From: Bordetella parapertussis
GTDB lineage: Bacteria > Pseudomonadota > Gammaproteobacteria > Burkholderiales > Burkholderiaceae_D
Reading direction: 5' to 3'
Assembly: GCA_945867725.1 (NCBI GenBank)
Contig: CAMBJI010000053.1
Span: 1 to 9,787 of the forward strand
Length of the DNA stretch: 9,787 nucleotides
Shown here: one piece after another, positions 7,072 to 9,787 of the stretch
Layout: the number at the start of each line of letters is the position of its first letter
Numbering within the stretch: position 1 is the first letter of the stretch
Made by a program: the position numbers and the translations under genes
The notes under the pieces: model-generated
The model's input: the letters and a program-made list of their open reading frames with translations, nothing else
What the model was told of the DNA's origin: nothing
Database searches by the model: none

Positions 7072-8715
7072 TTATAGCCGTTCGTCAGGCAGATTCCACC
7101 CTTGACCCCTGACATGCAAGTCAGAGATTGACCACTCATCGTTAGGCTCAAACATCAGATCAGATTCAACAGTTAGGAAAGCGTCATCATCGATAAAAAT
7201 TCCTGAGCGAGTTTCGTTGAATTGAAGCTGGCTCTGAACCCTAGGAGAATTTTCTTTACCGCTCGCACGAAGGGTAATTATCGACTTGACGGAAATTACA
7301 CCGCCATCATCCATTGAATAAATATATCTTTGCTTGGTTTCCCCCCTTGCAACCAATGGCGTCCCATCATAAATTTTAATATTTGAAACGTAGCCTGGGT
7401 ATCCACCCACAGCAAAATTAATTGCTGCAGCTGAAAAATTTTGGCAGACCACATTACTAATATATTTTGAACGATGAGAACCTTTTCCATTTTTATTCAA
7501 AAAATTAGCGATTTCCTCCAACGATGCGAAAGGTCGAGTTGTTCCGTCCGGAAGAAGCAACTCGTGTTTGACACCCCTAAAATAATCTTTAACAAATAGT
7601 GGAAGAAAATTTTCCCGCGCGATATTTTTATCGGCATCCGGAGCAGCATGATAGTCAGCCGAAAAATAATTTTTCTCCCAACTGGTAACGAATGCTTCTG
7701 CCATTTTATCAACGTCTTTTTTGTAAGAAGTGTTCGACAAGTTAATCTTGAAATCAAACATATGATTAGCTGATCGCAATTCAGCATCGGCAACCAGCTC
7801 CTCTAAATTTTTCGAATCGTATTCAATTCCACGCCCAGAAAGAATACCGATCATCCCACCCTTAAGCAGAATATTCGCTCTGGAAGAGAAAGGCTTTTGA
7901 AAATTTCCTTGTTTTTGTAAATCGATAAAACACTTTGCTGCTGAATTTCTTACTTCATATGGCAAGCCTTTTATGAAAGCGCTTTCTTTTTTTCTAGGCG
8001 TCATCTTCGATGGAGAGACGCGACCGGCAGAACCTGGCGACGGAGGTGGGCTATTACGCCGTGGAGTTAACTTCTCGTTGATTTTAGATAGGTCCAGCGC
8101 CACCTTCGAAAGCTGCTTGCTAACTCTTTTCCGGAATTGATTGGCTTTTGCGCTTCGCGGTGATTCGACTTGATCTTTTCCTCTCGGCGTCACTACCGGC
8201 GATGACGAAGGCGTAGTCGTTGTCGAGACACTCTGCGATCCTTGGCGCTTTGATTGGGCTTGCTCCCTAGATAAAGTTTTCTCGCGGCGTGGGCTGTCAA
8301 CCGCTTTTTCTGATCTCGCGCTTATTTTTTCCTGGCTAGGACCACCATCCGAGCTCGTCTCAGGCGCAAACCTTGTTTGCTTTCTTGGGGTGATGACCGG
8401 CGCCGTGTGCGTCATCGGATATGTCTGAGTGGTGGTAGTTGTCTGTGTTGTGGTGGTTGTCTGCGTCTGCGTCTGCGTCTGGGCCTTCGCAGAATCCGCG
8501 CTTCGATCAGATTGACTCGATTTCCAAGCCGATTGATCCTGCGTTTTTTTCGGGCTGTCCGAGCCGTTTATGTCTCGGAGTTCCAGCTTGGGAATGGCTG
8601 GTTTTTGTTTGGCCTTCGCTGCATCGGCGGCGTCCTGCAGCCTCTGATATTCCTGCGCAAAAGATTCTTGTTTGACGCGGGCGGACTTTCTTTGGTCTGA
8701 TCGGGGGGTACTCAT
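7072..8715 (-). CDS. Unrecognised 547-aa protein: disordered S/T/P/K/R-rich N-terminus plus C-terminal YDGTPL/QGWN module; candidate secreted effector
   Basis: I do not recognise a named family. Residues 1-243 are low-complexity and probably disordered, rich in Ser, Thr, Pro, Gln, Lys and Arg. They contain a Thr/Gln tract (79-98) and five [ST]P[KR][KR] motifs, starting at residues 54, 109, 141, 217 and 239. Residues 244-547 look globular, with Cys424, KIYDGTPL at 447-454 and GQGWN at 537-541 near the C-terminus. The region from about 318 onward is related to the neighbouring minus-strand gene. There is no Sec signal or membrane helix. The ATG is preceded by GAAAGGAAA with 8 bases between AGGA and the start, a good ribosome-binding site. 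The 3' half is near 40% GC and the 5' half about 53%, both below the upstream genes, suggesting acquired and possibly chimeric DNA. A type III-like effector is a hypothesis only; no secretion genes are visible. Confidence 0.85.
   Translation of the reverse strand: MSTPRSDQRKSARVKQESFAQEYQRLQDAADAAKAKQKPAIPKLELRDINGSDSPKKTQDQSAWKSSQSDRSADSAKAQTQTQTQTTTTTQTTTTTQTYPMTHTAPVITPRKQTRFAPETSSDGGPSQEKISARSEKAVDSPRREKTLSREQAQSKRQGSQSVSTTTTPSSSPVVTPRGKDQVESPRSAKANQFRKRVSKQLSKVALDLSKINEKLTPRRNSPPPSPGSAGRVSPSKMTPRKKESAFIKGLPYEVRNSAAKCFIDLQKQGNFQKPFSSRANILLKGGMIGILSGRGIEYDSKNLEELVADAELRSANHMFDFKINLSNTSYKKDVDKMAEAFVTSWEKNYFSADYHAAPDADKNIARENFLPLFVKDYFRGVKHELLLPDGTTRPFASLEEIANFLNKNGKGSHRSKYISNVVCQNFSAAAINFAVGGYPGYVSNIKIYDGTPLVARGETKQRYIYSMDDGGVISVKSIITLRASGKENSPRVQSQLQFNETRSGIFIDDDAFLTVESDLMFEPNDEWSISDLHVRGQGWNLPDERL
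8422..8481 (-). repeat. In-frame Thr/Gln-coding short tandem repeat
   Basis: On the plus strand this has 3.7 copies of the hexamer GTCTGC at 8459-8480, next to two imperfect units of GTGGTGGTTGTCTG type. On the coding strand it reads alternating Gln-Thr followed by Thr-runs (QTQTQT, TTTTT, Q, TTTTT, QT) at residues 79-98 of the 547-aa protein. Because the unit is six bases, slippage adds or removes Gln-Thr pairs without breaking the frame. Confidence 0.85.
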
Positions 8716-8813
8716 GACAAATTTCCTTTCATTTTTAATGAGATAGTGTCAAGACGAAAGTTTGTAACGACAAATAACTTAACGTTCCTTGCCGCCTTGA
8801 CTTTTCACCCCGC

Positions 8814-8841
8814 AAAAAAAAGCGCCGTTTTTCAACGGCGC
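8814..8841 (-). terminator. Intrinsic terminator of the right-hand accessory gene, and right copy of the 28-bp direct repeat
   Basis: Minus-strand transcripts from the right-hand gene meet a perfect 8-bp stem (GCGCCGTT at 8822-8829 with AACGGCGC at 8834-8841, loop of 4), then eight T residues (8814-8821 on the plus strand read A8). It sits about 80 bases past that gene's stop. It is nearly identical to the hairpin inside the methyltransferase 3' end. The rest of the 206-base spacer (8716-8921) holds the ribosome-binding site of the 547-aa gene and no convincing promoter. Confidence 0.85.
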
Positions 8842-8921
8842 CCTAAAAAACACATCATTCAGTACCGCGATCGAATAGGCGCCGATCGGATTATTTGCTA
8901 CGCAATTGATCATCCATCAAG

Positions 8922-9787
8922 TTAGTTGCTTTCGGATACATGATTCCATCCTTGAGCCCGGAGCCTAGGTTTGTACGAATGGACAACACTTCCATCGGAA
9001 CCAAATTGCATTTGGTACGTTATCTCTGCCTTTGCATTGCTGATCAGCACCGCCTTTCGCTCAATATCAGCGCCGACTTTTTTTAGCATCGTTGCAGTAT
9101 TTCTCCCAAGTTTCTCAGCGCCGAAAGTATCGACTGTGCCTTTGTAATTCAAAACATAACCTCCATCCCCTGACTTTTTCAGCGTATATGATGAAACAAT
9201 GTTAGTGGATATGGACAAAGGCGTGCCGTCGTAAAGCTTAAGTACAGATATGGGCGATCCATCTTTAGCGGTTTGAGAAAACATTACATTCTTCAAGAAA
9301 ATAGGCAGATTCTGATTGCAATAATGACTTACTTTGAAAGCCAGCTTCTTGTCGGTCGAGCCTTTGAAAATTTTAATAAATTCGTCTTCACTAGCTAACT
9401 TTACAGTGATGCCACGCTCATCCTCAAAATAATAATTAGAATGCGGAAAATCTCTACTAAAAGTTGCTGCGACGTCAGAATTAGCTTTATCCGCACCCGA
9501 CACTTTTTCTGAGGTTAGTGCCGCAACAAATACTTGATCTATATTTTTCTTCATAAGGTTAATCTCTTCAGTATTTTTACCTCCAAATTCATAATTCACT
9601 TCATGATTACGCATCCTGATCGCAAGTTCTTGCATCAGCTTTTCATGAAAATCCGGTTTTTCATCACCTAACCGAGGTGATTTTCCAGTATCACCGCTTG
9701 AAAGTGTCTTTCTTTTATCAGACTTTTCAGGATCGACAATTATTCCAAAATTTGCCCTCAGATAATTTTTTATTTTTTCAGGCGAAT
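8922..9787 (-). CDS. Unrecognised protein, paralogue of the 547-aa gene's C-terminal module (5' end outside window)
   Basis: The frame is open from the stop at 8922-8924 to the right edge, about 287 codons, so the protein is longer than the 237 residues counted from the ATG at 9633-9635. Residues upstream of that ATG (for example KSPRLGDEKPDFHEKL) read like genuine coding sequence, with the same basic, S/T/P-rich style as its neighbour's N-terminus. Shared with the 547-aa protein, in order: KKNIDQ (KKDVDK in the other), SHYCNQN (SNVVCQN), KLYDGTPL at 9216-9239 (KIYDGTPL), a Y...DGG stretch, and RLRAQGWN near the C-terminus (HVRGQGWN). Overall identity is low, so the duplication is old or the genes arrived separately. 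It has no signal peptide or membrane segment in the visible part. The gene is AT-rich compared with the plus-strand genes. The function is unknown. Confidence 0.83.
   Translation of the reverse strand, partial: SPEKIKNYLRANFGIIVDPEKSDKRKTLSSGDTGKSPRLGDEKPDFHEKLMQELAIRMRNHEVNYEFGGKNTEEINLMKKNIDQVFVAALTSEKVSGADKANSDVAATFSRDFPHSNYYFEDERGITVKLASEDEFIKIFKGSTDKKLAFKVSHYCNQNLPIFLKNVMFSQTAKDGSPISVLKLYDGTPLSISTNIVSSYTLKKSGDGGYVLNYKGTVDTFGAEKLGRNTATMLKKVGADIERKAVLISNAKAEITYQMQFGSDGSVVHSYKPRLRAQGWNHVSESN

Noticed and set aside
8747..8752. Perfect TTGACA on the minus strand upstream of the 547-aa gene
   Set aside because: No -10-like hexamer lies 16-18 bases downstream; that spot is the ribosome-binding site. 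A weak alternative pair (GTTACA at 8763-8768, TATCTC at 8740-8745) has the right spacing but poor matches.
8716..8800. Possible type III regulon boxes (hrp box or plant-inducible promoter box) before the 547-aa gene
   Set aside because: A GGAAC and a TTCG occur, but neither has its required partner motif at the proper spacing.

Overview
The left 7 kb reads as a Burkholderiales-type betaproteobacterial chromosome, most like Oxalobacteraceae. The basis is the gene run leuS-lptE-holA-proA-hemJ, the moderately GC-rich codon use and the protein signatures. The family-level placement is inference from gene order and sequence style, not from a search.

Region 1 (1-4822, + strand) is a compact housekeeping cluster. 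It holds the 3' part of leuS, then lptE, holA, proA and a HemJ/CopD-family membrane protein, with gaps of only 3 to 49 bases. These serve tRNA charging, LPS transport, DNA polymerase clamp loading, proline synthesis and probably haem synthesis. They look co-transcribed but share no pathway.

Region 2 (4823-7068, + strand) is looser. A DsbA-fold 2-hydroxychromene-2-carboxylate isomerase-like gene is preceded by a 97-bp imperfect inverted-repeat element and followed by a pair of perfectly inverted 28-bp palindromic repeats. Next is a THUMP-domain RNA methyltransferase (RlmL N-half type). As printed, its frame breaks at a run of nine A residues; dropping one A restores the conserved family C-terminus and moves the stop from 7013 to 7068.

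Region 3 (7072-9787, - strand) is accessory DNA, convergent with the methyltransferase and clearly more AT-rich. It holds two tandem genes for proteins I do not recognise. They are distant paralogues sharing a C-terminal module (KK-[DN]-[VI]-D, a Cys-containing segment, K-[IL]-YDGTPL, and a terminal QGWN). The complete one (547 aa) adds a roughly 240-residue disordered N-terminal region with a Thr/Gln tract and five [ST]P[KR][KR] motifs, a pattern usual in eukaryotic nuclear proteins. A secreted, host-directed effector is a reasonable hypothesis but is not shown by the sequence. The second gene runs off the right edge.

The 547-aa gene is bracketed by a 28-bp direct repeat (27/28 identical). 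One copy is the 3' coding end of the methyltransferase; the other is the terminator of the second accessory gene. Both copies form intrinsic terminators for - strand transcripts. Together these suggest duplication or insertion at the methyltransferase 3' end.
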